A DNA stretch of 64,000 bases, taken from positions 20,309,406 through 20,373,405 of the forward strand of contig OZ020514.1 of the NCBI GenBank assembly GCA_963971425.1, written 5' to 3'. The notes under the pieces are model-generated. The model saw only the letters and a program-made list of their open reading frames with translations. It was not told where the DNA came from and did not search any database. Source of the DNA: Bryoerythrophyllum caledonicum (taxonomy: Eukaryota; Streptophyta; Bryopsida; Pottiales; Pottiaceae). Positions 1 through 11,279 of the stretch are shown here, one piece after another. A program made the translations under genes and the position numbers. Each line of letters opens with the position of its first letter. Within the stretch, counting starts at the first letter, position 1.

Positions 1-1143
1 CTTTCCCAACTCATGACAACATGGTCACTTCATAACTCCTTCATACTAGCTAGGCCCACTTATGGCTTCACAATCTTAACTTTCAATAGTTACCATCTTA
101 TCTCTCACATATACCTTTACTATTTGTCATGTTTTCCTTCACATGATCTTTTAACACTTCTCTTCATACTACAATGACATAACTCTTAATTGAGGAAATT
201 ACTATGGTTCATTTTATATTACGCTCAAGGGTGATCAATCCTTATCTCATTTATAAACGTAATTTCTCTCAACATTAATTATATAATTTAGTGTGACACA
301 ACCTCACTTGTACTATTCATCTTAAATTTCTACCATTGCTCTCAGTAGGTTAAAGTTTTTATATTTACCAAAGCCATACAAGACTATTGGTCGCTTCAAC
401 AATATATTTTAACCATTCTTTGTTTACATGGATATCACAAATTATCAGTTGAATCTTTCGACAAATGATTCAATAATCTATTAACGTATGACACTGGATT
501 GCCTTAATTATATCACTCAACAAATTGCCTCTATTATGTTCACTTCACTTCCATTTTAATGATTTACAAAGTGTTATGGGAGTTTGTGCTGAGTTTGTGT
601 CAGTGAGACAATTCGTCCGTAACGAGGAAAGGTCCTCAGAATAATTGTCTAATCACATAATTGCACTGGTCTGGGTTTTCGTGCAACATTCAACAATGTC
701 GGATTAATTTAAGATTGTACAGTTGAACACAATCTCTCAATATTGATTCCATCGACAATTTGTCACATCACTCCATGTTGCCAGACATCAATCTCCTACA
801 TCAAATCACTCAGCATGCAGAATTGACAATTAGTCCAGTAAACGAAGCTAGGCTTGTATTCCAAAAATTGAGCACTACATACACCAGCCTAGGACACACA
901 CTTGAGCATAAAAATGTGGTGTGTTCACCTTCATCAGAAGGCGTTTTATCATTCCTCTGTGACTATTGGTATCTTGGGATCCTAACTATAAAACTTATAA
1001 CTACCTAAACTACCATGGTGTCTATTCATATCTCAGCCGCCATTAACCATCGACTACTAGTTTTTACACTATCCAAAAGATAAGGTAAAAGTTCACAGTT
1101 TATATGATCATTTGTAAACTAACATTCTATCTTTACCCTATTC
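1..1143. other. AT-rich DNA without a supported gene
   Basis: I see no coding exon, RNA gene or clear repeat here. The stretch is AT-rich. A short open frame at 760-1008 on the plus strand has no recognisable domain or codon pattern and is treated as chance. Confidence 0.5.
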
Positions 1144-2136
1144 TCATTGGAAAGACAATTTGTCACTAAAAAACAAAATTTCCTTACTACACGAGTACAA
1201 GCCCTTCTCTTCATGTCGTGGATTCCAATCTTCTGTGGTCATTGTACTAGCTTCTAGGGCAAGTCGGAGCTCCTCCATATCACGTCGTTGCTGGTCAATA
1301 ATAATGTTTTTATCATTGAGTTCAACTCTCAACTTGCGAACCTCATCACGCAATGACAATAGTTTTGTCCTCTTCCCTTCTAATTGGTTCAGCAAGGTTT
1401 GGATAGTACTGGCAAAAATAGCACCAGTAGAGGCTTCTAACGTTCGATCAACAACCGCGGGGGATTGTACCTGAGCTACAACTTCATCAATGGAATGGTT
1501 AACGACTACGTTAACCGTTTATTCGGCCCTCCTTTGTTTGGTGCGTGCTTGTGTCCTTTGACTCCTTGTGATTGGAACGTGGGATCCGTTAGAGTCTATA
1601 TCCGTATTTGAGGGATCGGTCTCGTACGTGTCGACCGGTTCAGTCTTCGCCATCAATTTGCCCAATCCGCCTTCTCTATACCTCCGTGTCCCCATTGGAA
1701 TCAATCCATTTGCTGGAGAAGGAACTTTTAAGCTATCTTCCATGGCTTTCAAGGTGGACCAATCCACCCTCTTGCCCAACTTTACCTCCGCGTAGACACC
1801 TCGCGCAAGGAAGAGATTTACTTCATTGCGTTTGATATAAGGGATGTCGTACAAGACCTGGTATACTTCAATGCACCGTTTTTTGAACGCCTCGTCGGTG
1901 CACTTACAAAAATTTGCCTTCTGAAAGCGTCGGTGATAATTGTGTCGCTCCTCCAGGAAAGCCTTGTCGATATAGCACCACTCGATGAAGTTTGCGCAAT
2001 CCTCGAAACTCTATGGCTCCGGAACTTCTTTCCAACCTTTAAAAGCCAATTTAACAGGATTTCGAAGCACATGCAACCTCTTCCGTTGTTTGTTTCCCGA
2101 TCGTAGTCGACTCTTGACTCGTTCTTCTTTATTCAT
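1144..2136 (-). pseudogene. Hypothetical coiled-coil protein, interrupted by two in-frame stops
   Basis: One minus-strand frame runs from an ATG at 2136 (MNKEERVKS...) to 1144, about 330 codons. It is broken only by TAG at 2011-2013 and TAA at 1519-1521. The N-terminal part is basic. The middle is Cys/aromatic-rich (FEDCANFIEWCYIDKAF and on to about 1860). Residues after the second stop form a strong heptad-type coiled coil (RDEVRKLRVELNDKN..., about 1310-1395). I do not recognise the family. A basic N-terminus, a compact middle and a distal coiled coil would fit a gag-like or transposon-linked protein, but that is inference. Continuity of a single frame across both stops argues for a once-intact ORF rather than chance. 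Confidence 0.45.
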
Positions 2137-2488
2137 TTTTACCGGCGTGGTGATGGGTGGAAAAAATCTAAATAATGTATGTGATGCGAATGGATAAAGT
2201 CCTCCCGGGACGCCCACAACCAACTCAATTAAGAGGTGGATGAAGAGGGAGTATGTGAGGTGGGGACGTCTTTGCAAAAAAACCCTAAACCACATAAATA
2301 GGGGACTTTTGTCCTTATTCTTAGCAAAGTCCACTCCCTAGGCCTCACGTGTTAGTTTGCTCCGCGGCCTGAAAGTGAGTTTGGTGGTTGGTCGGGCTTG
2401 GCCCATTTATAGCACCCAGACTCTTTGCGTTTTTTTTTAAAACCATCAACTTGGAATTTCGACCATGGTAGGGAGTTGACTCTTACAT

Positions 2489-4067
2489 ATGGCGGGAGAA
2501 GAAAGTAGGTCGATGGAGAAGCGCCCCCAATTTATGGATTTGGATGATGTTGGTGAGACGGTGCTTCCGTCCACCAACATGGAGTTGACTTTGGGATCAT
2601 TGAATCCGTCGTCATCGAGCGGGAAAAGGCGGAAGAAGACACCAAATCCGGACATGCCCCCGCATGAATACATGGTTGAATGTAGCGGGATTGCCGTCGA
2701 GTTTTACAACCGCCGAACGAGAGAAGCGTTGACGAGGAGCTATTTGGCGCACAACAAAGAGGGATACGACAAGTTGACGGTTGACATGCGACACAAATTA
2801 ATGTCAAACCTTGATAAATCTGAGAAACTTAATAATTTCTCAGATTATTGGTTGCATTCGGAGTGGTTGGACACACAAGTACGCATTGACCACCAATATT
2901 GTTGCGAACTGGTGTTACGTCACGGGGAAGAAGGAGGATGAAAGCATCTGGAACCTGGAGGAGCACGCACTAGTGGCAAAGATGAGGATGATCCAAGGCT
3001 TCGTTCAACAGTACTCTTCTTCCCGTAAGAAGAAACTAGCTCCTTGGAAAGCGACTATTGAGGAGAAAATTTTGGCTCACTATGTCGGTGGAACTTTCAA
3101 GTGGCTTGAAAGTTGCGCTAAGGTGATTCCAATGCCAGGACAGAAAGCGGTGGGTGGCTATGGGGCTGTACGGAAGGTGATGATAACCAAATTGGAAAAC
3201 ATTCCAAGTTGGATTTACTTCGCCGGAAAGACTCTGACCAACACCAAAGAGAGGGAGAAGCGCCGAGACATCATCAACGAGGCTGAAGGGTGTCTAGTAG
3301 TGCATCCAGGGATCATTAGACTTGTGTACATCCACCCGAAAACTATGGAAGGGTACACGCTCTGGTGGAATGGGGGATCTCTGGCTTCTTTTTGGTCCAA
3401 GTTTGACTCGAAAGTGGACGAAGCATTGCCGTTCGAACGGATTGAGATGCATCCGAATATCGGGCTGTCGATCCAAGATCTTTGGTTGGTAGAAACTTAC
3501 CACCAAAATCGTGTAAACCTCACGCTATCATTGCTTGTCATTGTGGGGAAATGCCACGACGCGAATTATATAGACAATGACATCTCTCCATCGAATGTTT
3601 TGCTCCACTTTGATGAGTGGAAACCTGATACGGTGTACATCGGAATTTGCGATTGGGGGCTTTCTAGTCGGGTTGTGGAGAATGAACCATGAAGCTATGG
3701 TTATGAATTCAAGGAGTAGGTTCAACAAGAGAGAGAGCGGCGACGATTAGTGGCACTAGAATTGTTCTATGTTTTTGGGCCGCGGGACTCCACCAACTCG
3801 ATTGAAGTCATGCAACGGTCACACCTCTACTCCGAGGCAGCAGATGCATTTGCGGTGGGTTGGATTTGTGAAAAAATTTGGAAAGAAGATTGGGACACTT
3901 CGTATTTCACCACCAAAAACAGAGAGCTATATGTAAACCTGAAGCTAAAATTTAGAACGTTGCAAAAACAACTGCTCGAAGAACGTTCTTCTGTGCCAGA
4001 TGTTTTAGACACATTAATGAAACCCCCCCACAACTGGACTATGCCTCTATGTTGTTACCGACAATAG
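2489..4067 (+). pseudogene. Protein-kinase-like gene remnant
   Basis: The start ATG at 2489 opens a 150-codon frame rich in Ser/Lys. A frameshift near 2850-2880 moves coding into the frame that ends at 3692, and a further piece lies at 3750-4067. Kinase-like landmarks appear in the right order: a glycine-loop-like GYGAVRKV near 3160, a catalytic-loop-like DNDISPSNVLL near 3580-3605 (normally HRDxKPxN), and CDWG near 3650 in place of DFG. The APE region reads ALELFYVFG. TGA at 3690-3692 and a TAG shortly after interrupt the C-lobe. The changed DFG and APE motifs suggest a divergent or inactive kinase fold. The frameshift plus stops indicate a pseudogene unless unrecognised introns explain them. 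The kinase-fold call is fairly secure; function is unknown. Confidence 0.6.
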
Positions 4068-4480
4068 TTTTTTTTTGTTAATTAGCTGCATTAGTTTTGC
4101 ATGTGGTGGTTAAGTAGGCAATACGACATCTTCGTAGAAGAGTATGTGTACTTGGCAATTGCCATACGTCTCATTTAATCAATATTGGATACGTCCAAAT
4201 CTTAAATTTTCAGTCCGAGATTTGCATTTGTTCAAGCACAAATAATTATTGATACACTATCGATACACTAAATGTGCACAAGTGATTTTTAAAAAAAAAT
4301 TGTTTTTACAAAAATTGATAAATAGTGTAGTAAATGGCATTTAGTGTACGGTTATGTCACTACACGAAGTGCCTCATTTGAAATTGGTGTATGGGTTCAC
4401 ATTTAGTGTATACAACACTAAACATAAATTTTAGTGTACCAACATACCCTAACTTTAAACACTATAATCTAACTCATGAA
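4068..4480. other. AT-rich spacer with repeated TAGTGTA/TACACTA words
   Basis: No gene is visible. From about 4245 to 4440 the heptamer TACACTA or its complement TAGTGTA recurs several times in both orientations, for example near 4253, 4263, 4343 and 4403. This could be a degraded MITE-like element. I could not define paired termini or a target duplication. Confidence 0.35.
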
Positions 4481-4691
4481 GGGGCGCGGACGTCTTCGCC
4501 CCTGCACTAGTAGAGGCAGAGACATCCCCGCCCTACCCCGGACAGGGCGGGGACGTCCTCGTCCCACACGGGCGAGGGGCGGAGAAGTCCCCGCCCCTAC
4601 CCATAAAAGGGCGGGGACGTCACCGCCTCTGCTCGGGTAGGGCGGGGACGTCTCCGCCCCACCTCGCTCTTGGCATTAGCCTCCGCCCCTA
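4481..4691. repeat. GC-rich palindrome array, 31-32 bp period
   Basis: Six clear units begin at 4481, 4513, 4544, 4576, 4608 and 4639, with a degenerate seventh near 4670. Each unit is close to the palindrome GGGCGGGGACGTCCCCGCCC centred on GACGTC, separated by 9-10 bp spacers. Steps are 32, 31, 32, 32 and 31 bp, very close to three helical turns. The surroundings are AT-rich, so base composition changes abruptly. Confidence 0.85.
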
Positions 4692-4968
4692 CTCAAAGAT
4701 GACCTTGTCCTACGTGGCAGCAATGTGATGCCAACATGGCTGCCACGTCGCCTGTTATTTACCTTGCGGGTTAGTCAACCCTCCGTTGACTGTATCGAAT
4801 GGGCGAGAGTTCTACCGGATAGGCAAATCGGACGGACGGGCATACCGAACATCCGTCCAGTATGACAACCCTGGTGTAACAGTCCGAGTCTCCCGTCTCC
4901 CCCTGATGTTGTTTCGGACGCCACGTCATATACAAGGCCGGATCTCCGAATAAGAAGGCCCTCTTGGC

Positions 4969-5595
4969 CTAGTTCACTTTTATCCCTGCTGGGTATAACC
5001 ATGGTCTCACTTGTGGTAGAGGGAACAATTTACCCTCTCCTACACGAATGACGAGGTAGTTCAACTCGTAAGTCAAACCGGAAATCTTCGTAGGTATTCC
5101 GGACAGCTTCCTGACCGGAAGTACCCTCGATTGGTCCGCCATCTGGAGGGTTTGGTTTGTGGGTTCAAAGGTGATATATCCTAGATTGGCTGCCGTACTT
5201 TCTAGAATCAAGTTTACTGCGGATCCGCCATCTACAGGAACATTCCGGATGGTACATCTGTCAATTTCTACAGAAATTTCCGGAGCACAGAAATCCTCTA
5301 CCTCAGTAAAATTGACCATCAGAGGAGCTAGACGGACATTTCTCTTCCTCGGTCCAATCAAAGCAATTTTCAACTGCTTGTGATAATTGGCATTATCATG
5401 GAGAAGTTGAGTAAAGGTATCGTTGACCTTCTCCTCCTTGATATCATGCAAGATATCGTACTCGTCCACCCTGATCCTAGCTTTTGGTCGTACGAGTGCC
5501 GGTTGATCAACAAATGTTACCTTCCTTCTCCAATCTCAGAGCTCCGGATAGGTTCTTCTTAAACTTCATTTCCGATATCCGGAAAAAGAGTGGAG
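4969..5595 (-). pseudogene. Gypsy aspartic-protease region (fragment)
   Basis: The frame includes VPVDGGSAVNLI, the catalytic loop in the Asp-Gly-Gly form common in plant gypsy proteins, followed by the expected flap and RPWLYPAGIKV segment (usually GRPWL, here VRPWL). It ends at a stop at 4969-4971, and protease-like sequence continues in another frame to about 4800. The part upstream of F1-A is at 9451-10885. The protein would have processed a Gag-Pol polyprotein in a virus-like particle. The stop, the frameshift and the insertion make it non-functional. Confidence 0.65.
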
Positions 5596-5600
5596 GTCTC

Positions 5601-8600
5601 TATTGTAGTTTGTAGAGTAAGTATTCCTCCGGATAGCACTTGGTTAAAGCTAAATGTGCCCGGAATGGTCGCTCTAAGTTCGTTCCCACAGAGATCTATT
5701 GTTTCTTTTGGGAATGTTAAGTAAGCTATCTGCTATCCTTCTTCCACACGCCACTTAGCATTCCTATTCTACGCCTGACCTATTCATCGGGAGTCTTCCG
5801 GACGTACGACGTGGTTTCCTACCATTTTCCGGATCCTGCCAACTTCCGGAAGGTCAAAGGGAGTGTGTCTTCCGGAGTTTTTAAACGAGTGGCCGGGTAC
5901 CACTGATCCTATTTTGTGTAAGTGGCCGGATGCCCCACTGCCTTGTGACTTTAAGTGGCTAGACACCCACTCTCCCTATGTTGCTAATTGGTCGTTGGTT
6001 TGTTGTTTCCGGATGCACTCTCTCACATTATCCGGAAGGCCTTCCGGATACGGTCACTCAGAGGCTCACCCAGCTACAACGACATTCTGGGGGATGATTA
6101 GTGGTTCGGTGAGGGTGAAGGGTAGATCTGCATTTGGACTTCCTTCTAGACATACACCACACGCTTTTCCATCTATCGTAAGGGGAAATTCCGGTCGCAA
6201 CCAGAATCCGGGTTCACATGGAATCTCCGTGCCCTAGGAGCTACCAGGCTACCACCTGAAGTACCCTCCCTCCCCCTCCAGGCTTCTTCCGGTCACCAAG
6301 GATCGTCAGACTCTATCTAACCTCTCCTTCAGCTGTTCCGGGCGCTCCCCCACAGCAAGTCCCAACCGGTTAGACTAGATGCTTATCCGTGAACCACTTC
6401 AGCTTCCACAACTATTCCACTAATCATCAACCACAATGGGCCCTATCCTTCATTCACGAAATGATACCTACCAACATAATTTCAAGACAAGGAAATATAC
6501 TAACAGCAAATATCATTTGGGAGGAAGAAAAAAAGACCCTGAGCCTGCCACGGCTCCTGTCTCAAGAGCCCGCTACCACTGATCTAAAATCGGAACTAAG
6601 AAGCTAGAAATCTGGAAAATCCTATCCTAAAAGTGAAAGGGATATTATCCCTTAAAATCCGGAATTCAAACTCAGATCCGAAAGTTTCGGATCTGAGATC
6701 CGGTTTCTACGGATCTAACTCAAAAACAAAAACTGTCTTTAGTCTTACCGTATGATAGCCGGGTGCAAACTTGAGCCCCATCGTTAATCGCTATCAGACT
6801 TTTAGCCCTAAAGATTCTAATCTACGGGGTTACTTGGTTCCGCCTCCGACTGCTACGGCGTGAAGGAGTAACCTCTGCTGGAGCGGTGCCGGCCTCGGTT
6901 TGCGCCGGAATGGCTGCTGGTGGCTCCGGTGAGGCGGTCGGCGTCGGCATACCTGGTCCGGATGGTGCATCCGGGTCCTCTGTTGTGACCGCCTGGCCGG
7001 ATGGTGCATCTGTACGGTCTTCAACGTCCGGAAGGTCCCGAAAGCTACCGCTGGGGCTAACCACCATGGGTGTCGCTGCCGAGCTTCCGGGTAAAGGGTC
7101 CGTCACTGGTGGCCCCGGAGAGGGAGACTCGGAGGGAATTCAGAAGGGCAAGGGTGGTACTGCCTGACTCCCTGGCACCTGTTCCCACTTCTGCATACTT
7201 TCCGTGCTTGGGAAGGCCACCCCATTCCAGTTCATAGGAGAGCTGAAATCCGGCGTTCCCACGAGGTCATTGAACTGTCCGGTGAGTGACTTCGCTGTTC
7301 TTGATGTAGGTCTGGGTGAAGAGCCGGCCGGAGGTTGAGTAGGAGAAGCAGCTGCCGGATCGGATGGGGATCCGGACGGGCCTGCAGTGGTTCCAGACGG
7401 ATCTGCTTGGGTTCCGGATGGTCCCGCAGCATCTGAAGCAGGAGGTGCCGGAACTGGAGGGGGAGCTCCTGGTACTGTTGAGGTGGCCGCCACGAGATCC
7501 CTTGCTAGCTCCTGCATCTTGGACCAAGTGCTCTCCATTTTCCGGCTGTGATCTACCAAGAACCGGATAACCTGCCCCCTGTTGAGCTTCTCGTTCTTCT
7601 CTAAGCTCGCTGTGTAGAGTAATGCCCGGTTAACCGTATCCACCGGAAAATCCAGCGCTGTGCGAATATCGGTCAGTGTCTGTGAAGTCGCCCGGACCTT
7701 CGTTTCTGCCACCACTCGGGCATGCTGTGCTGCATCCCGTGCGGCTTCCGCCTGCCGGACCTGACCCCAGAGCCGGGTGTTAACCTTGGTTATGGTGGCG
7801 TTCTCTTGCTCCAGTCTTGTGACAGAATCGTGCTTCTCCTTCATCTCTCTGAGCTGGGCGATGAGGTGAGTGGTGTCCTCCAGTCCGACTGCCTCTAAGA
7901 TGGCCATGATCATGGCATGCCTCTCCCGGATCTCCCCCTCCTGGATCCTGGTCCTCCAGACAATATGTTTGCACAGCTCGTGAATGTCCATCGGTATGTC
8001 GCCAGTGATGGATGGAACAAATGTGGGTCCTGGCTCAGATCCGGTCGTGAATCGGTCGTCTTCCGGCGCCGTTTCCGGTGCAGTTCGTGGTGCTGCGGTT
8101 GGTGGTGCTGCAGTTAGGCTCGGAGCCGGAATTGTTGACAAAGGCCGGCATGCTCCGGGGGTTTCCGGAGTCCTCTGCACCGAACGACTCCGCTTCCAGT
8201 TCGGTCTCTGAAGTATGAGGGGGGATGACGACTTCTTCGTGTCAGAGTCCGTCGATTCTTCCGGCTCCTCATCTGTGTCCATCCCTCCGTATGACTGGAT
8301 GGTGAGCAGGCTATCGTACTCGGCCTGCTCATCCGGACTCAACATCTTCTGCTTTGCGTACATGTGAGCCAGGTAGGTGGAAAGCGGGGATGGGGTTTTC
8401 CGGGCTTTCGGTAGGTTCTTCACCATCCTATCAATTTGCTCGTCCATGATGGCCGCCCAGTCGACGGACAGCTTTCCTCTCATCGAGCCCAGGATTAGGG
8501 TTGCTAGCTTGGCCACTATCTGTTTCGGTTTCTCGGGGTGGAAAATAGGGTTGAAGAATGCCATTACTAACCTGGCGTCCGGATCGGTGAGGTCGCTGAG

Positions 8601-9445
8601 AACATACCCGTCCTTAGGGTTAGCCTTCGCGCAAAATTCGCCCTTCAGGATGGCGTCGTCACGTTCTGCCACCTTGATTGTTCCTGCCCGGAACTCGTAG
8701 GTGTCTCTCCAGAGCACCGTGGTCCAGACCTCCGGATGCGCCCTAATCTTCTGCGCGTATTGGCTTGGTGGCTCTCCCAGGAGCTCCGTCATCATTGTTT
8801 CGCTCTGGAAGGCCCACGGTGTCGCTAGAAGACCTTCACAACCCATGATTTCGAGGTAGCTCTCTAAAACCCAACAGGTCTTGACCGGCTTCGGAATCTC
8901 CGGAGTCACCTTCTGCAGCACCAGTGTTTCGGTAGCCGGAGCCTTGCCCTTCTTGCCCGCCATCCGTGCCCACCTCTCCGTGAACTTGCGCCTCGCAATA
9001 TTGTCAAGAAAACCTGCACGCACTGTCCTTACCAAGTCCCTCTTGCTAACCTAATTTGGCTCTATTGTCCTTCACCAAGACCGGATTCGAAACCCTAAGA
9101 GAATGCGAGAAGTGGAAAGAGAATGCGCCTGCTGGAAACCCTAAAAGATTGGTGCACAGGGCTGCCAGTCGCGTTTTGTATCTGACGCACTCGTACGGAA
9201 AACCGTTATGCGTCATGATGGCATTTCCGGATCCGGCTATAACCATCCTCCGGTTTTGCAACTTCCGGGAAGGGTGCTGTAACTACCTTCATTAGGAATT
9301 CCGGCGCAGCACCAAAATCTTATTCCGTGCTATGAACTAATTATGCTCTTATGGCCGACTAACTAACTAATTTTTCTAATTTTTTTCTTATTTCCTTCCG
9401 GGATTGGTATTAAGTTCCGGAAGTATGTGGGGACAGCTTCCCACA
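5601..9445 (-). mobile_element. F1-A, element of an unassigned family with 5-bp target duplication
   Basis: The element is 3845 bp and lies in minus orientation. Its start (at 9445) reads TGTGGGAAGC and its end (at 5601) reads ...CTACAATA. The 5-mer GTCTC occurs directly outside both ends (5596-5600 and 9446-9450) and belongs to the interrupted gypsy gag. A second copy in opposite orientation at 32489-36334 has essentially the same length (3846 bp). I found no long terminal direct repeats. It carries one long ORF (6822-8963) and many TCCGGA palindromes (about 19 by eye). The motif TCTCTGTGGGAACGA, seen near the 3' end of all F1 and F2 copies, appears here as its complement near 5683. It could be a non-autonomous LTR-derived element with lost LTRs or a distinct class. 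Confidence 0.75.
6822..8963 (-). pseudogene. F1 element protein, nearly intact ORF with one in-frame TGA
   Basis: The first ATG in frame is at 8963 (MAGKKGKAPAT). The frame is open to TGA at 7140-7142 (607 residues) and continues in the same frame to 6822, about 713 residues in all. Copy B has CGA where this copy has TGA, so the stop is probably a C-to-T change. Residues about 30-230 form a conserved globular region: RAHPEVWTT...W, KDGYVLSDLTDPDARLVMAF, then PIFHPEKPK. These motifs align with the F2 protein. Residues about 340-520 are predicted coiled coil. The tail is Pro/Ser/Gly-rich with a basic end (SRRSSRRRN). I do not recognise the family with certainty. It resembles the loosely defined 'putative plant transposon protein' class and could be gag-like or DNA-binding. 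Coding similarity continues 24 codons upstream of the ATG without a Met, so a spliced or non-AUG start is possible. Confidence 0.65.
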
Positions 9446-10885
9446 GTCTCGACCCCTTTTTCCAACTCTACTACTTCCGGAATGATTTCACTATCTGAGC
9501 TATCAGACCTTCCGGATGTTTCCGAAGTCTGGCCTCTACCTCCGCCAGATTTTGCTCTCTGTGTTTTCTTCTTTCTATGACCTCGGTCACGGGTGGAGCT
9601 TCGCATACTCACCTGGTGAATGCCAACTCCAGGTAAGGCCGGTGCTTCCACCGGACACCGTCAGATGTTTGGATTTCCTACCCCGTCCTTGTAATCGTAG
9701 TTTAGGGCACTCTGCTCTCTAGGTGGGATCTCGACTTGCTTGTAAACCGGCCGCGGGTTTGCCGGTTGCTAGCAATCCGGTGCGATGTGTCCATAGTGCC
9801 CATAGTTTTGACAAGGCAGCTGCAATGGAGCTCCTTGACCTTCCCTCCTTGGGCATTCTCGCGTGTAGTGTCTGGGTTTGCCACAGAGTCTGTATTGACG
9901 CTCCGCTGTCACCGGATGTCTGGGATGCCCGGTCGTTCCCTGTAGATATCCGGAAGGTTGCTTGGAAACTACAGGTCTTTCGGGTGGATGCGGGGGTCTC
10001 ACCATGGGTTGCAGTCCTCTTTCCCTCCCATGGGTCGGAGCGATCTGTTAAACTTGCACCATGTCCGGCTACTCCTCCTCATACACCGATGCAGCTTTTA
10101 ATACGGTTTCCTCCTTGTTCACAAACTGTATCCTTTTGGAGGCACATGTGGATACTCGTTTGGATAATGTCCGGATTGCCCGCATGTGGTGCACCATACG
10201 TTGTTCCGGATCGCCAGAATTGCTCTCCTAGGCTCGTTGTTATCCGCCAATTGAACTTTGATGGCCGCAAGGGTGGACTGGATGTCTTTTATCATCCGCC
10301 GGTCGCTCGGCAGCTCTTCCTTGACTTTCACAACTATCCGGTCTTGTTCCTTTCTGTACCCCTAGGAACTTGATGCTCCTCGGGGCGGACTAAAATCCTC
10401 AAAATCTTTGTCTTCGCTAGACTAGCTCTCGGTGCTGCTCAAGTCGCTGGATCTGAATCCAGAACTTGTATCTTTCTTGTTCTTCCGGATTTGCTTGCCT
10501 CGCCTGGAGCTCTCGGTTTTCGATCTCGTTTGGGCTTCTCATAGGGACAGCTTCAAGTTTTCATAATCCTGTGCCGCCTCCATTGCTTCCTGTAAAGATT
10601 GAGGTCGAGCCTGTCTGACATGAAATCCCATCTTCTCCGGAAAGCCTGCAACATACCATTCAATTTGGACACTCTACGCAATGTCCGGAGTTAGTTTGGA
10701 AATAAGACTCCGGACTCTTTGTCCATACCTCCGGACAAATTCGTTTGACTTCATCTTCATCTTGCTGAGCTTTCCTAGCGTTTGCACTTCACCACCAACC
10801 TCCCAGAACGTTCTGAGAAAGGTTGCCGTCAGCTGATCCTAGTCAATCCCGATCGATTCAAGAACGTCTTGGTACCATTGCAATG
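9446..10885 (-). pseudogene. Gypsy gag, central and zinc-knuckle segment
   Basis: Minus-strand frames here encode gag sequence between the two insertions. From 10885 it reads LQWYQDVLESIGIDWDQL, typical of retrotransposon gag, continuing the N-terminal part found at 16408-16729. Further on are zinc-knuckle remnants: CTTCGQSGHYPNEY near 10200 and CGKPRHYTREC plus CQNYGHYGHIAPDC near 9770-9880. Several stops and frameshifts break it. The zinc knuckles would bind genomic RNA. The extensive damage fits an old copy. Confidence 0.65.
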
Positions 10886-11139
10886 CTTTGTGTCGTACCC
10901 CAACTTTTAAATTTTTTTTAATTAGTTGCTTAGGAAGGGTATCACCGTACCACCCTATTGAGTTTAGAAGTTAGTAGCCACCTAGTAGTGGCTCTTAGGG
11001 AGAATTAAGATAGGAAAAGAATAGGATCCTAGGGAAGTACAAAAAGGGACAAGTTGTGGATTAATACCGGATCCTAACACCCTTGTCAAACGGGTGGACC
11101 GAGAGCTCGGGGGGAGGAGGGGGGCTTACCCCAAGAAAG

Positions 11140-11240
11140 ATTCCACGGCACCGACAAGGAAGCTCAACCGGCACCGACAAGGAAGCTCAACCGGCACCGG
11201 CAAGGAAGCCCCACCGGCAACGGCAAGGAAACCCCCAACG
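11140..11240. repeat. Short tandem repeat in F2-plus leader
   Basis: A unit of roughly 23 bp containing CACCGACAAGGAAGCTCAAC is repeated about four times with drift to CACCGGCAAGGAAGCCC. Confidence 0.7.
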
Positions 11241-11279
11241 GCCCTAGTATAAGGAACCGGTCATGGGAGAGCTCTATAC

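Noticed and set aside
760..1008. 82-codon plus-strand frame
   Set aside because: No recognisable motif, AT-rich context and no homologous copy in the window.
5601..9445. F1 as an ordinary LTR retrotransposon with short LTRs starting TGTGGGAA
   Set aside because: TGTGGGAA occurs at the start and again about 100 bp from the other end, but sequence similarity stops after a few bases. No direct repeat of useful length was found by eye.
9723..10373. 216-codon plus-strand open frame
   Set aside because: It is the complement of gypsy gag zinc-knuckle sequence, which explains the minus strand far better.
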